NCBI GenBank assembly: GCA_964215915.1
Contig: CAXPEB010000020.1
Location: forward strand, 1 to 23,033
Direction of reading: 5' to 3'
Length of the DNA: 23,033 nt
From: UBA8524 sp964215915
Lineage (GTDB): Bacteria; Bacteroidota; Bacteroidia; UBA8524
The notes under the pieces were generated by a model. The model was not told where the DNA came from. It worked only from the letters and a program-made list of their open reading frames with translations, and searched no databases. How positions within the stretch are numbered: the first letter of the stretch is position 1; the number at the start of each line of letters is the position of its first letter. This document shows positions 8,784-17,147 of the stretch, piece by piece. The position numbers were made by a program, and so were the translations under genes.

Positions 8784-9035
8784 TTACGGACGGTTCATGC
8801 CGTTATCCTTCCCGTCCGGGTCTTTTCCCCTGTTTTGTCTGTAGTTTCGGTAACCCCGGTAACCAAGACCTGCCCCCGCGGCCAGTAACAGGCTCAATCC
8901 GCCATCTAGCGGCACTGGGTTTGTTGGATTATTGGGTTGAGAAGTGGCCGGATTTGTCATCAGACACAGTGCCGTGAACATCACACCCCATCGAAGATTC
9001 TTTCGAATCCGACTGCTGATTTTTATACTTTTCAT
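8784..9035 (-). CDS. Small PID-CTERM-like membrane protein
   Basis: An 83-residue protein. Residues 1-32 form a signal peptide (basic start, hydrophobic FTALCLM, end near ATSQ). A short Pro/Asn spacer is followed by VPLDGG (41-46), a 13-residue hydrophobic segment (SLLLAAGAGLGY), and a basic stretch RGYRNYRQNRGK (60-71), then a charged tail. This three-part C-terminus (P-x-D-G-G motif, helix, Arg cluster) matches what is known as the PID-CTERM type of putative protein-sorting signal in Bacteroidota, with L replacing I. There is almost no mature domain between the two ends, so it may be a small anchored peptide or a partner of the secreted proteins. It lies between the SBBP gene (325 bp upstream) and FG-GAP copy 2 (123 bp downstream). 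The phased TAAGAA array lies upstream. Function unknown. Confidence 0.8.
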   Translation of the reverse strand: MKSIKISSRIRKNLRWGVMFTALCLMTNPATSQPNNPTNPVPLDGGLSLLLAAGAGLGYRGYRNYRQNRGKDPDGKDNGMNRP

Positions 9036-9201
9036 ATTTTTCTTATTTGTCCCCTGCTTTGAAAAAGCGCGATAAGATCCTGGTAACAGGAAAACAGACT
9101 CGTTAATTTTCCTGACTCCTTTTTTGGAGCCTGATCTGGTCTGAAAATCTTTTTCACTTGCATTGAAGGATGCCTACTAATCAAGCATTAAGAAAAAAGA
9201 G

Positions 9202-9269
9202 ATTCCAGGGGTCGGATAGAATAGTAGTCCTGGTCTTAGTTATTCCCATACGATTCTTAGGCATTCTTA
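9202..9269 (-). promoter_or_regulatory. Second copy of the phased TAAGAA array plus CCCCTGGAAT box
   Basis: Minus-strand units lie at 9264-9269 (TAAGAA), 9254-9259 (TAAGAA), 9243-9248 (TGGGAA) and 9233-9238 (TAAGAC), spaced 10, 11 and 10 bp. CCCCTGGAAT follows at 9202-9211. Compared with 5169-5235, box-to-unit distances differ by only one base, and the spacer text is also alike (CTAAGAATC, GTAT, GGGAATAA). The same arrangement twice supports a real regulatory element. Confidence 0.6.
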
Positions 9270-9286
9270 TACGGACTAAGTCCAAT

Positions 9287-9325
9287 AAGAGATAAGTGCC
9301 CGCGTGAAAACGGGCACTTTCTCTT
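9287..9325 (-). terminator. Strong hairpin terminator after the SBBP gene
   Basis: A 15-bp stem with one bulged base: 9287-9302 (AAGAGATAAGTGCCCG) pairs with 9311-9325 (CGGGCACTTTCTCTT) around an 8-nt loop. It starts 35 bp after the stop codon of the minus-strand SBBP gene and separates it from the next promoter region. The T/A-rich part is within the lower stem rather than in a separate tract. Confidence 0.65.
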
Positions 9326-9359
9326 TTCCATCAAGCCATTTCTGGGAAGAAATGATCAT

Positions 9360-12300
9360 CTAGTACCGGGTAACCGTAAACGATTCACCCCCGGACTCAA
9401 CCTTTAACAGATAGATTCCTTTATCCAGTCCGGCGAGGTCAATTGACCCTTTGCCCCCTTCCAGTTGAAGAACCCCCTGTTTTACTTTTTTGCCTTGCAG
9501 ATCATACAAACCGTACTTGCTTCTTTCCCAGCTCAGTCCCTGGCCTGTTATCCGGATAGTTTTCCCGTCGCAGCCTACCTGGAGTTGCCCCGATTTCAAT
9601 CCTACACGTTCCTTTACGCTTACTCCTGTACCCGGATTTGTTTTCTTCTTTACTACCAGGAACAGAACCCCTTCCGATTTTTCGCCTAAAGCATAAACTA
9701 GTGTGTCACCTGCTCCGATCGCTTTCAGACTGCCATCTCTACTGTCCTTCAGGTACACTTCCCATTCTGGCGATAAGTCACTCAGGTCAGGGGTCAACCG
9801 TATCGGGCCTCCTTGTGGGTTTTGTATGGATAATGGTAATTCCAATGAATCGAGGACTTCGGGAAGTCCCTTTATGCTGAGTGCTCCTTCCGCCTTACTA
9901 TTCAGGTAAAGTGCCGGCACCTCTCCGTTCATGCTGAACATTTTGTACGCGTCTGTCGCGCCGCTGAATTCTATTTTCCCCTCAGGGTGCAGGTATACCA
10001 CCACCTGGTCCCACCCCGATTTGGCATCCAGCAGATTTATTCTGAGCAGCGGGAAATTCTTTTTCATGAGTACCCCGACACCTGTCATGCTTGTTGTGCG
10101 TAAGGCATCCGTAAGCACCAGGGTGTCGTTTGTTGACGCTTTCACCCAAAATGCCTGATAAGGGCTAAGCACAGCCGTACTAGCTGTAGATTGTCCATTA
10201 TTGTATCCAATCATGGAAACTCCGGTGCTGCAGATTCCAATAAATTGTTGGGAGCCTCCGCTCATGTCCCAAACATGAACCGCTTTGTAGGAGGGGAAAC
10301 CACTTGCTCCGAATAATTGAGTAATATCCATATTGGAGGGGTATGGATTCGGGATAAGGTTCCAGCCGGATTTGTCTGATGAACCGCCTCCGTTAGGGTC
10401 TTCGGTTGCATAGATGGGGTAACGGTGGGTACCTCCCTCATAATCGCCGGATATGTTCCAATCCTTGGTAATTTCATGCAGGCCCACATTGACATTGTCG
10501 CTGAAAACCACATAAGCCCTGTCAGCACTGTCGGTGCTTGTATTGGCAACAACCCAACCTACGGCCGTATTCCCTGTTGCCGGGCTTGCATCCCAATAAT
10601 ATACGTTTTGTGCGGCTGCATTTCCGTACGAAGTTCCAAGGAGCTGGAGCCCATTCATCATTCCGATTGACGTCCCCACGGGGATGCTGATTTGCCGCCA
10701 ACCGCTATTGGTATTACTCAGGACCTTCCCCATTTCCAAATCCCCTTCGATCGTTCCGGTTCCTCCCGGAGCTACCTGTGCATAATCCAAAACATCCGTT
10801 GCTTTCAGCTTAAGATATCCGCCGGAATTCAGTGTTCCCGAGGTAAGCACCACGGAATCCTTTATTTCCAGATCGTTCCCCAGGGTAACCGGTTCGCTTC
10901 CACTTATTTTAAGCATCCCAAGCCTATTGGTACTGCCCGGAGAGGTCTGGTCCATCCGTAAGATGCCTCCACCTTCAAATACCGCCAAAGAAGAATCACT
11001 TCCACTCACCGAACCCATGCCATACAGGCTATCGGATACTGTAAGTGTTTTCGTTCCCAGCACCAATAGGGCTTGGGTATCGATATACAATTTTGATACA
11101 TTGAGGTTACCCTGTGCGGATAGCGTACCGGAGCTCAGCACCGCAGAATCTTTCACGTCCAGATCATTGCCCAGTATTACCATTCCGCCATTATCCAGTT
11201 TCAAACTGCTAATGCGGTTTGTACTCCCGGCAGTACTCTGATCCATATACAGGGTGCCTTTTGCACCATCAAACAAAACAGAGGAATTATCATTGGCATC
11301 TCCCTGTAAGTACCCTGAGCCATAAAGGCTGTCGTGCACCGTTAGCTGGTACCCGTTCAAGTCTACATAAGCAGAATTATCCAGGTACAGCATTCCTACT
11401 GTCACATCCGCATCTAACACCGGGTTCGATGACGAAGCAAGTACGCTTACCTCCGACTCGGAATCGGGAACTTCTCCTTCCAGCCAATTCCCTGAAGTCC
11501 CCCAAGAAGAAGAGCTTCCCGACCACACAAACGTCTTGGCTGTTGTCAGCTTCACCAAAAAAGCGTCCGTTGTACCACCTCCAAAAGAGGTCTGATGGGC
11601 TCCGCTACTGGAAATACCGTTGGTTGAAGCCGTATATCCACCCAATAAGACACTCCCTGAAATGTCTACCGCACAGCAATAACCATTGTCATAGCCGGTT
11701 CCGCCACAATATGTGCCCCATTCAAGCGTGCCGGAAGAATCGAATTTTCCCAAAAAAGCATCATTGCTACCGCTTTTATTCGACTGAAACCCGTTTTTGG
11801 CAATCCCATTGGAAGAAGCAGTACTTCCACACAGATATAAATTGCCCTGTCCATCCACTGTACATTTGTACCCATTATCACTGCCACTGCCTCCATAATA
11901 AGTAGCCCATATACATCCGCCTGATGAATTAAACTTTGCCAAAAGGGCATCAGTACCGCCTCCATAAGTGGCCTGGTGAGCGCTGCCGGTAGAAATACCC
12001 GTGCTGGAAGCTGTAGCTCCACTAATATATATGTTCCCAGAACCGTCAACTACACCGCCATAAATGTACTCTGATCCGGTTCCGCCGTAATAAGTAGCCC
12101 ATTGGCGTACTCCCGAGGAATTGAATTTCACCAAATAAGCGTCTGTAGAACCGCTTATACCTGTCTTATACGCCCCGCTACTGGAAATATTCGTGTTGGA
12201 AGTTGTAAAGCCGCATAGGTATACATTACCAGAACCGTCCGCCATGCATCCTTTACCATTATCATCTCCTGACCCACCATAATATGTCCCCCATTGTCGT

Positions 12301-13688
12301 GATCCCGTTGAATCGAATTTCACCAAAAAGGCATCACCACTGCTGACATAGCTAGTCTGGTGTGCCCCACTGGTTGCAATATTGGTGTTAGAAGTTGTAT
12401 ATCCACTCAGGTAAACATTTCCCGATCCGTCTACCGTGCATTCATCAGCTCTGTCAGACCCTGCGCCCCCATAATAAGTGGCCCACAGACGCCCACCCGA
12501 AGAATTGAATTTCACCAGAAAGGCATCCGTCCCACCACCGTTACTTGACTGGTGAGCTCCAGTGCTGGAAATATCCGTACTAGAAGATGAGAATCCACAG
12601 AGATAAATATTCCCGGCGGCGTCCACCGCACAACTGTAACCAACATCATTCCCCGAGCCCCCATAATAGGTAGCCCACTGCCGAACACCCGAAGAATTGA
12701 ATTTTACCAGAAAGGCATCATAACCACCCTGACCGAAAGTTGTTTGGTAACCTCCATCAGCTATATCATTAGAAGATGCTGTGTTCCCGCTCAGATATAC
12801 ATTGCCAGAACCATCTATTGCACAACCATAGGCATTATCAGCACCGGTTCCGCCGTAATACGTGCCCCAAACCACCGTTGGGTCAATGACCAGAGTATCC
12901 TTCCCGGAAAATCCGGAAATATGGAAATACAAAAGGTTGCCTTCCAATACAAAGGAACTCGCTATTTTTTTACCCCCCTGATAGCTCTCTGGCTTTTCTT
13001 CTTTTATAAACCCCAAACGGGTACCGAGGGTCAACGTCCCCTTTTTATTTAGGGTCAACTCCTCCGCATGTTTCACCTCCAACCGGATCAGATTCGGATT
13101 CGCCCCTGGCTTGACCACAAAATCGTACTTCACCTTTCCATCCTGAGTAACATATACCACCCAGTCTATCCCCGGATACACCTCTTCATAGGTAACTGAA
13201 GCGTATTTATACGCCCTAACTCCGTCTCCCTGATATTCCGTGTATTCATGGCTTCGGCACCCGGTTCGTACAGTGCTTTGGGTATTTGCCCCATTCAGCC
13301 TTAAATCAACCCGGTACGTTTCTATTTTGGGTTTCTCAAATTGCTCTTTCCGCTGCAGGGGGTCGAACGAGGCTCCCCGGCCTTCTTCCTGAAAGATCCT
13401 TTTATTGAATTGGTAGGCAATACCATCTTCCAGCAAATAAACATTCAGGCCGCCTTCTCCCCGATAAAGGAAACGAACATTCCAGGCTGTTTGTCCGTTA
13501 GTCTGCCTGATTTGGCCTTTGTTTTCTTCAAACCCCTGGAATTCTATCGGATGAAAGTCGTCGGGTACTTCTTGTGCTGAAGAATTCAGTATGGCGTGAT
13601 TTTCGGTCTGTCCATACCCAAAATAAGCAAATAGCATAACTGAAAACAGGAATGCCGATTGCATGAATAGTAGTAGTTTGTGTCCCAT
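9360..13688 (-). CDS. T9SS-secreted DUF7948/SBBP propeller protein
   Basis: A 1442-residue secreted protein, the largest of the window. A signal peptide (1 to about 27, ending YFGYGQ) is followed by a DUF7948-like domain (about 52-270; FEENKGQ, FLYRGEGG, YPGIDWVVY). Seven SBBP blades (about 274-717) each have W(A/G)TYYGG, DGSGNVYLSG and DAFLVKFNSSG; the last has YCGG. W-S-G-x4-W-G-x3-N-W (722-734) opens a long beta-helix-like region (about 722-985) holding a ~95-residue internal duplication. GWRQIS is at about 995, YQAFWVK at about 1177, and the T9SS type A sorting domain at about 1366-1442, ending SFTVTRY. Only the front half differs from its FG-GAP neighbours; the back half is the same module. 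SBBP proteins are common T9SS cargo with mostly unknown roles. Surface adhesion or binding is an inference. Confidence 0.92.
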   Translation of the reverse strand: MGHKLLLFMQSAFLFSVMLFAYFGYGQTENHAILNSSAQEVPDDFHPIEFQGFEENKGQIRQTNGQTAWNVRFLYRGEGGLNVYLLEDGIAYQFNKRIFQEEGRGASFDPLQRKEQFEKPKIETYRVDLRLNGANTQSTVRTGCRSHEYTEYQGDGVRAYKYASVTYEEVYPGIDWVVYVTQDGKVKYDFVVKPGANPNLIRLEVKHAEELTLNKKGTLTLGTRLGFIKEEKPESYQGGKKIASSFVLEGNLLYFHISGFSGKDTLVIDPTVVWGTYYGGTGADNAYGCAIDGSGNVYLSGNTASSNDIADGGYQTTFGQGGYDAFLVKFNSSGVRQWATYYGGSGNDVGYSCAVDAAGNIYLCGFSSSSTDISSTGAHQSSNGGGTDAFLVKFNSSGGRLWATYYGGAGSDRADECTVDGSGNVYLSGYTTSNTNIATSGAHQTSYVSSGDAFLVKFDSTGSRQWGTYYGGSGDDNGKGCMADGSGNVYLCGFTTSNTNISSSGAYKTGISGSTDAYLVKFNSSGVRQWATYYGGTGSEYIYGGVVDGSGNIYISGATASSTGISTGSAHQATYGGGTDALLAKFNSSGGCIWATYYGGSGSDNGYKCTVDGQGNLYLCGSTASSNGIAKNGFQSNKSGSNDAFLGKFDSSGTLEWGTYCGGTGYDNGYCCAVDISGSVLLGGYTASTNGISSSGAHQTSFGGGTTDAFLVKLTTAKTFVWSGSSSSWGTSGNWLEGEVPDSESEVSVLASSSNPVLDADVTVGMLYLDNSAYVDLNGYQLTVHDSLYGSGYLQGDANDNSSVLFDGAKGTLYMDQSTAGSTNRISSLKLDNGGMVILGNDLDVKDSAVLSSGTLSAQGNLNVSKLYIDTQALLVLGTKTLTVSDSLYGMGSVSGSDSSLAVFEGGGILRMDQTSPGSTNRLGMLKISGSEPVTLGNDLEIKDSVVLTSGTLNSGGYLKLKATDVLDYAQVAPGGTGTIEGDLEMGKVLSNTNSGWRQISIPVGTSIGMMNGLQLLGTSYGNAAAQNVYYWDASPATGNTAVGWVVANTSTDSADRAYVVFSDNVNVGLHEITKDWNISGDYEGGTHRYPIYATEDPNGGGSSDKSGWNLIPNPYPSNMDITQLFGASGFPSYKAVHVWDMSGGSQQFIGICSTGVSMIGYNNGQSTASTAVLSPYQAFWVKASTNDTLVLTDALRTTSMTGVGVLMKKNFPLLRINLLDAKSGWDQVVVYLHPEGKIEFSGATDAYKMFSMNGEVPALYLNSKAEGALSIKGLPEVLDSLELPLSIQNPQGGPIRLTPDLSDLSPEWEVYLKDSRDGSLKAIGAGDTLVYALGEKSEGVLFLVVKKKTNPGTGVSVKERVGLKSGQLQVGCDGKTIRITGQGLSWERSKYGLYDLQGKKVKQGVLQLEGGKGSIDLAGLDKGIYLLKVESGGESFTVTRY
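10830..11370 (-). repeat. Internal duplication in the beta-helix-like region
   Basis: Two copies about 290-300 bp apart encode matching strings: DSLYGSGYLQG with DSLYGMGSVSG, LYMDQSTAGSTNR with LRMDQTSPGSTNR, LGNDLDVKDSAVLSSGTL with LGNDLEIKDSVVLTSGTL. Copy 1 is about 11115-11370 and copy 2 about 10830-11070. The four FG-GAP proteins have only one equivalent unit, so this region grew in the SBBP gene. Confidence 0.7.
11538..12869 (-). repeat. Seven SBBP blades
   Basis: Seven in-frame repeats of about 190 bp. Each blade carries WxTYYGG at its start, VDGSGN(V/I)Y in the middle and DAFLVKF near its end. The count equals that of the FG-GAP proteins although the blade sequence is unrelated. Confidence 0.85.
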
Positions 13689-13726
13689 ATTCCCCTTTTT
13701 GGTTTAGGTTATGGGATCAATATTAT

Positions 13727-13743
13727 CGGAGGTATTTCAAGGA
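13727..13743 (-). promoter_or_regulatory. Promoter-region box upstream of the SBBP gene
   Basis: Minus-strand TCCTTGAAATACCTCCG lies 39 bp upstream of the ATG and matches 13 of 17 bases of the box upstream of FG-GAP copy 1, at nearly the same distance. No phased TAAGAA units accompany it. Confidence 0.4.
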
Positions 13744-13767
13744 ATCCGGTTTCAGTCCGAGAAGGGT

Positions 13768-13780
13768 TATGCTATAGTAT
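13768..13780. promoter_or_regulatory. TATGCTATAGTAT element upstream of the SBBP gene
   Basis: TATGCTATAGTAT lies 80 bp upstream of the SBBP start. TATGTTATAGTAT, with one base different, lies 66 bp upstream of the FG-GAP gene that starts at 20740, and both are followed by GCGC within a few bases. A shared operator or upstream promoter element is possible. Confidence 0.35.
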
Positions 13781-13802
13781 GCGCACCTTATGCATTGTTA
13801 TT

Positions 13803-13828
13803 TAATTCCGCCTTTTATAAAAGAATTA
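13803..13828 (-). terminator. AT-rich inverted repeat after FG-GAP copy 3
   Basis: A 12-bp palindrome CTTTTATAAAAG (13812-13823) is flanked by TAATTC and GAATTA, forming a longer imperfect stem. It begins 32 bp past the stop codon of the minus-strand gene ending at 13860. The stem is AT-rich and has no clear T tract, so it is a weak terminator candidate. Confidence 0.3.
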
Positions 13829-13859
13829 GGTCAACCATTCCGGAAAAAATGGACTGCTT

Positions 13860-16800
13860 TTACCTTCTTATGCCCCGATAGCTTCTGTTTTCTTGTTCTA
13901 CCCAAATAATATAGACTCCTCTTTCAAATGGTCCCAGCTCTACCGTCCCAATTCCATCGCTTAACTGAAGCGTGCCCTGAAACATGTTTCTACCACTAAG
14001 ATCATAAACCCGGTACGCGCTAGACTCCCAGCTCAGGTTCTTTCCTGCTATCCATAACGTTGTCCCATCACTGCCTACCACCAGCTGGCTGCTTACTGCC
14101 TCTTCTTCCACGCCCATGCCCGGGCTTTGTTTTTTCTTCAATACCAGGAACAACTCTCCTTCCGACTCCTTGCCCGGATCACAGGTTATTGTATCTCCGA
14201 CACGTAACAACCTCAAACTACCGTCTCGCTTATCCTTCAGATAAACGTCCCATTCCGCCGGCAGTTCGCTCCTGTCGGGAACCAGCCGAACCGTTCTGCC
14301 CAGAGGGTTTTGAATGGATATGGGCAGTTCCGCCGAATCCATGCCCTCCGCAAGCGCTTTAATGCTCAGGGGCCCGGTTGTTTTGCTACACAGGTGTAGT
14401 GAAGGAACTTCTCCGTCCATACTAAATAGCTTGTAGGCATCCGTAGCCTCGTTGAAAGCCTCCTGGCCTTCCGGATGGAAGTAAACCACTACCTGATCGC
14501 GGTGCTCGTTTTCGTCTGTAAGTGTTAGCCGCAGGGTGGGGTAGTCCTTCTTCATAAACACCCCGGCTCCCGTAATGCTTGTCGTACGCATTCCGTTTGT
14601 AAGGGTCAGCGTCTGGTTAGCACTCGTTTTTACCCAAAAGGCCTGGTAAGGCTGGAGGATTGTTGCCGATGAGGTTCCGCCGCCGTTGTTGTACGTATTG
14701 ACGGAAACACCGGTGCTGCAGATACCCACATACTGACCGTTCACCGCATCCCATACGTGGATGGCTTTGTAAGAAGGAAAACCGCTTGCCCCCCAGAGCT
14801 GGTTTACAGCCAGGTTGCTGGCATACGGGTTGGGAACCAGGTTCCAGCCTGTTTTGTGCGGGGAACTACCTCCATTTGGGTCGTCGCTTGCTACCAAGGT
14901 GAAGTTCTGATTTCCGGTTACATAACTGCCACTGATCCGCCACATGCTCGCGATGTCATGAAAACCCCCATTGGAATTGTTGCCATAAACCACATAGGCC
15001 TGGCTGTTGTTGGCTGTTGATGTGCTGACCGCCACCCAACCCTTGGCGGTATTGCCGCTGCTTGCCGTAGCATCCCAGTAGTAAATATTCCTTTCGTTTG
15101 CCGTACCATGAGCCGAACCCAACAGGTCTATCCCTTTCAGGTTACCGATCGTAGTGCTCACCGGAATCCCTATCTGTCGCCAGCCTGCATTGGTGTTGCT
15201 TAGCAACTTTTCCACTGCCAGGGCTCCGCTGATACTGCCCGTACCGGTAGCTGAAATCTGGCCGTAAAAAGTGTTACTGCCTGCCTTTAGAACCAACTTA
15301 CCGTTGGTGGTCAGGGTACCCGATACACATACCAACTCACGGGTGATCTTTAAGCTGTCTGCCACGATGGTTGCCCCATATGGGTTTGACAAGATCAACT
15401 TTTCCGTACTTCCGGTTCCGGAAATATTCTGGGTACTTGTGCCTTTTAAAATAAGCTCCCCCACTCCCGCAACCAATCCGTTATTCACATAATTACCCGT
15501 CACGGAAAAGTTTTGGCTGTTAAAAACATAGGCCAGGACACCGGAAGCAATCCATAAATTATTAACCGTCCCGCCACTGGGCAAAAACAGGGTCCCGCTA
15601 TGAATGGAGCAATTGTATGCTCCGGTTCCTGAAGTTGGTATAGTGGGTAACCAGCCTCCGGATCCATACACAAAGCTGCTCTCAAACAGATAAGCCGCAC
15701 CGGCATTATTTACGCCACTGGTACTGCTCTGATCATACTCCTGTTGATTTGCTCCTACAATGGTTTGCATGCCGGATACCGCTACTGACCAACCAAATTG
15801 ATCCCCGGAATACCGTCCGTAGGCCCCCTCCCCGGAAATTTTTTTCACCAGGCCCCAATTGTTTGTGCCTCCTTTGTTTGAATAATACACATAGGCTGCT
15901 CCTGCATCTGTGGCGGAATTTGTTCCGTTACCGTCAAAGTCCTGACCGTATGCGCCAACAACCAGTATATCTCCGGATAATGAAAGTGCAGACCCAAAAT
16001 AATCGTAGGCAACTCTTCCGTTACTACCCCCTCCCGTGATCTTATTCATAAGGCCCCAGTTATCCGTACCGCCGGCAGTTTTATAAAAGCGGTAAACGGC
16101 ACCGGCATCCGTAACCGCATTGCTGCCGGAGGCATCATAATCCTGGTATTTTGCTGCTATCGCCACGTTATAACCCGAAATAGAAACCGCAAACCCAAAA
16201 TTATCCCGGCTCAATCTGCCGTTCGTACCGCTTCCGCATAGCTTCCGTACAAAGCCCCAATTATCCGTTCCTCCCTGGTCTTTATAAAAAACATAGGCTG
16301 CTCCTGCGTCTGAAACAGAATCGGCCCCACTTTCATTAAAATCCTGTCCGGCAGCCCCAACCACGATAATATTCCCGGAAACGGAAACCGATCGCCCGAA
16401 TTGATCCGTAAATACACGCCCATTGGTTCCGACTCCCGTTAGCTTCTTGACAAAACCCCAGTTATCCGCACCACCCTGGTTTTTATGAAAAACATAGGCT
16501 GCACCGGTATTAATCTCATAATTGCTCCCGCTCGTGTCATAATCCTGTCCCAAGGCCCCAATCACGATTATGTCCCCGGAAATAGATACGCTCCACCCGA
16601 ACATATCGCTTATCCCTCTTCCGTTAGTTCCCTGCCCGCTAAGTTTTTTGACGAAGCCCCAATTATCCCGTCCTCCCTGATCTTTATAAAACACATAAGC
16701 GGCACCGGCATTTAGCATATAGCTCAAACCGGCGGCGTTATAATCCTGCGCATAGGCCCCCACCACAACTATTTCGTCGGAGATGGCGACGGAAGTCCCG

Positions 16801-17147
16801 AAATTATCCCCTGCCAGCCGACCATTGTTGCCTGCACTGGCGCCGGTCAGCCTTTTTACCAGACCCCAGTTGTTTGCTCCACCCTGGTTGCGGGAATAAA
16901 TAAATACCGCCCCCGCATTGCTTACCGGATTGCTACCGGAAGAGTCGTAATCCTGATAGGGCGCTCCTACCACCAAGATGTCCTCGGAAAGAGAGACTGC
17001 AGAACCGAGGCAGTCGTCGGACATTCTGCCATTCGTACCGCCTCCTACCTGTTTCTTTACCCAGGTTAATTCATCATACTGAGCAGTAGCCACTCCCGAA
17101 AAAAGAAGCCCCATACACAGAAAGGTCTTTCCGAACTTGTCCCCCAT
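13860..17147 (-). CDS. T9SS-secreted seven-bladed FG-GAP propeller protein (copy 3)
   Basis: A 1095-residue FG-GAP_2-like propeller protein. I choose ATG 17147 (MGDKFGKTFLCMGLLFSGVATAQ, a compact signal peptide) over an in-frame GTG 12 bp upstream. Seven blades span about 33-490. Blade 7 has a degraded loop (EYDQSSTS in place of DYDxxGxN) and ends FESSFVYGSGGW. The beta-helix-like stretch runs to about 650, GWRQIG is at about 654, YQAFWVK near 832, and the T9SS type A sorting domain covers about 1019-1095. Its last strand (SYRGIRR) is less typical than those of its neighbours. Blade by blade it matches the next gene (blade 2 TGASAG, blade 4 TGVGTNGR, blade 7 GEGxYxRY), so the two are tandem duplicates. 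The leader contains a T6/C6 tract 28-39 bp upstream of the start. Role inferred: surface or extracellular binding. Confidence 0.9.
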   Translation of the reverse strand: MGDKFGKTFLCMGLLFSGVATAQYDELTWVKKQVGGGTNGRMSDDCLGSAVSLSEDILVVGAPYQDYDSSGSNPVSNAGAVFIYSRNQGGANNWGLVKRLTGASAGNNGRLAGDNFGTSVAISDEIVVVGAYAQDYNAAGLSYMLNAGAAYVFYKDQGGRDNWGFVKKLSGQGTNGRGISDMFGWSVSISGDIIVIGALGQDYDTSGSNYEINTGAAYVFHKNQGGADNWGFVKKLTGVGTNGRVFTDQFGRSVSVSGNIIVVGAAGQDFNESGADSVSDAGAAYVFYKDQGGTDNWGFVRKLCGSGTNGRLSRDNFGFAVSISGYNVAIAAKYQDYDASGSNAVTDAGAVYRFYKTAGGTDNWGLMNKITGGGSNGRVAYDYFGSALSLSGDILVVGAYGQDFDGNGTNSATDAGAAYVYYSNKGGTNNWGLVKKISGEGAYGRYSGDQFGWSVAVSGMQTIVGANQQEYDQSSTSGVNNAGAAYLFESSFVYGSGGWLPTIPTSGTGAYNCSIHSGTLFLPSGGTVNNLWIASGVLAYVFNSQNFSVTGNYVNNGLVAGVGELILKGTSTQNISGTGSTEKLILSNPYGATIVADSLKITRELVCVSGTLTTNGKLVLKAGSNTFYGQISATGTGSISGALAVEKLLSNTNAGWRQIGIPVSTTIGNLKGIDLLGSAHGTANERNIYYWDATASSGNTAKGWVAVSTSTANNSQAYVVYGNNSNGGFHDIASMWRISGSYVTGNQNFTLVASDDPNGGSSPHKTGWNLVPNPYASNLAVNQLWGASGFPSYKAIHVWDAVNGQYVGICSTGVSVNTYNNGGGTSSATILQPYQAFWVKTSANQTLTLTNGMRTTSITGAGVFMKKDYPTLRLTLTDENEHRDQVVVYFHPEGQEAFNEATDAYKLFSMDGEVPSLHLCSKTTGPLSIKALAEGMDSAELPISIQNPLGRTVRLVPDRSELPAEWDVYLKDKRDGSLRLLRVGDTITCDPGKESEGELFLVLKKKQSPGMGVEEEAVSSQLVVGSDGTTLWIAGKNLSWESSAYRVYDLSGRNMFQGTLQLSDGIGTVELGPFERGVYIIWVEQENRSYRGIRR
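15678..17051 (-). repeat. Seven FG-GAP-like blades of copy 3
   Basis: Seven in-frame blade repeats. A 53-bp tract at 16416-16468, crossing the junction of blades 3 and 4, is identical to 20003-20055 in the neighbouring gene. Confidence 0.85.

Larger units (their letters stand above)
9036..9359. other. Intergenic region carrying a terminator and a phased promoter element
   Basis: This 324-bp gap has no gene. From right to left it holds the strong hairpin that follows the SBBP gene (9287-9325), a four-unit phased TAAGAA array (9233-9269), a CCCCTGGAAT box (9202-9211, minus strand), and then about 165 bp of AT-rich leader before the small gene. The long leader means either a long 5' untranslated region or another promoter closer to the gene; none was recognised. 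Confidence 0.6.

Noticed and set aside
11219..11905. A 228-codon plus-strand open frame inside the SBBP gene
   Set aside because: It lies antisense to the blade repeats, has no domain or signal peptide, and its composition follows from the repeated sequence on the other strand.
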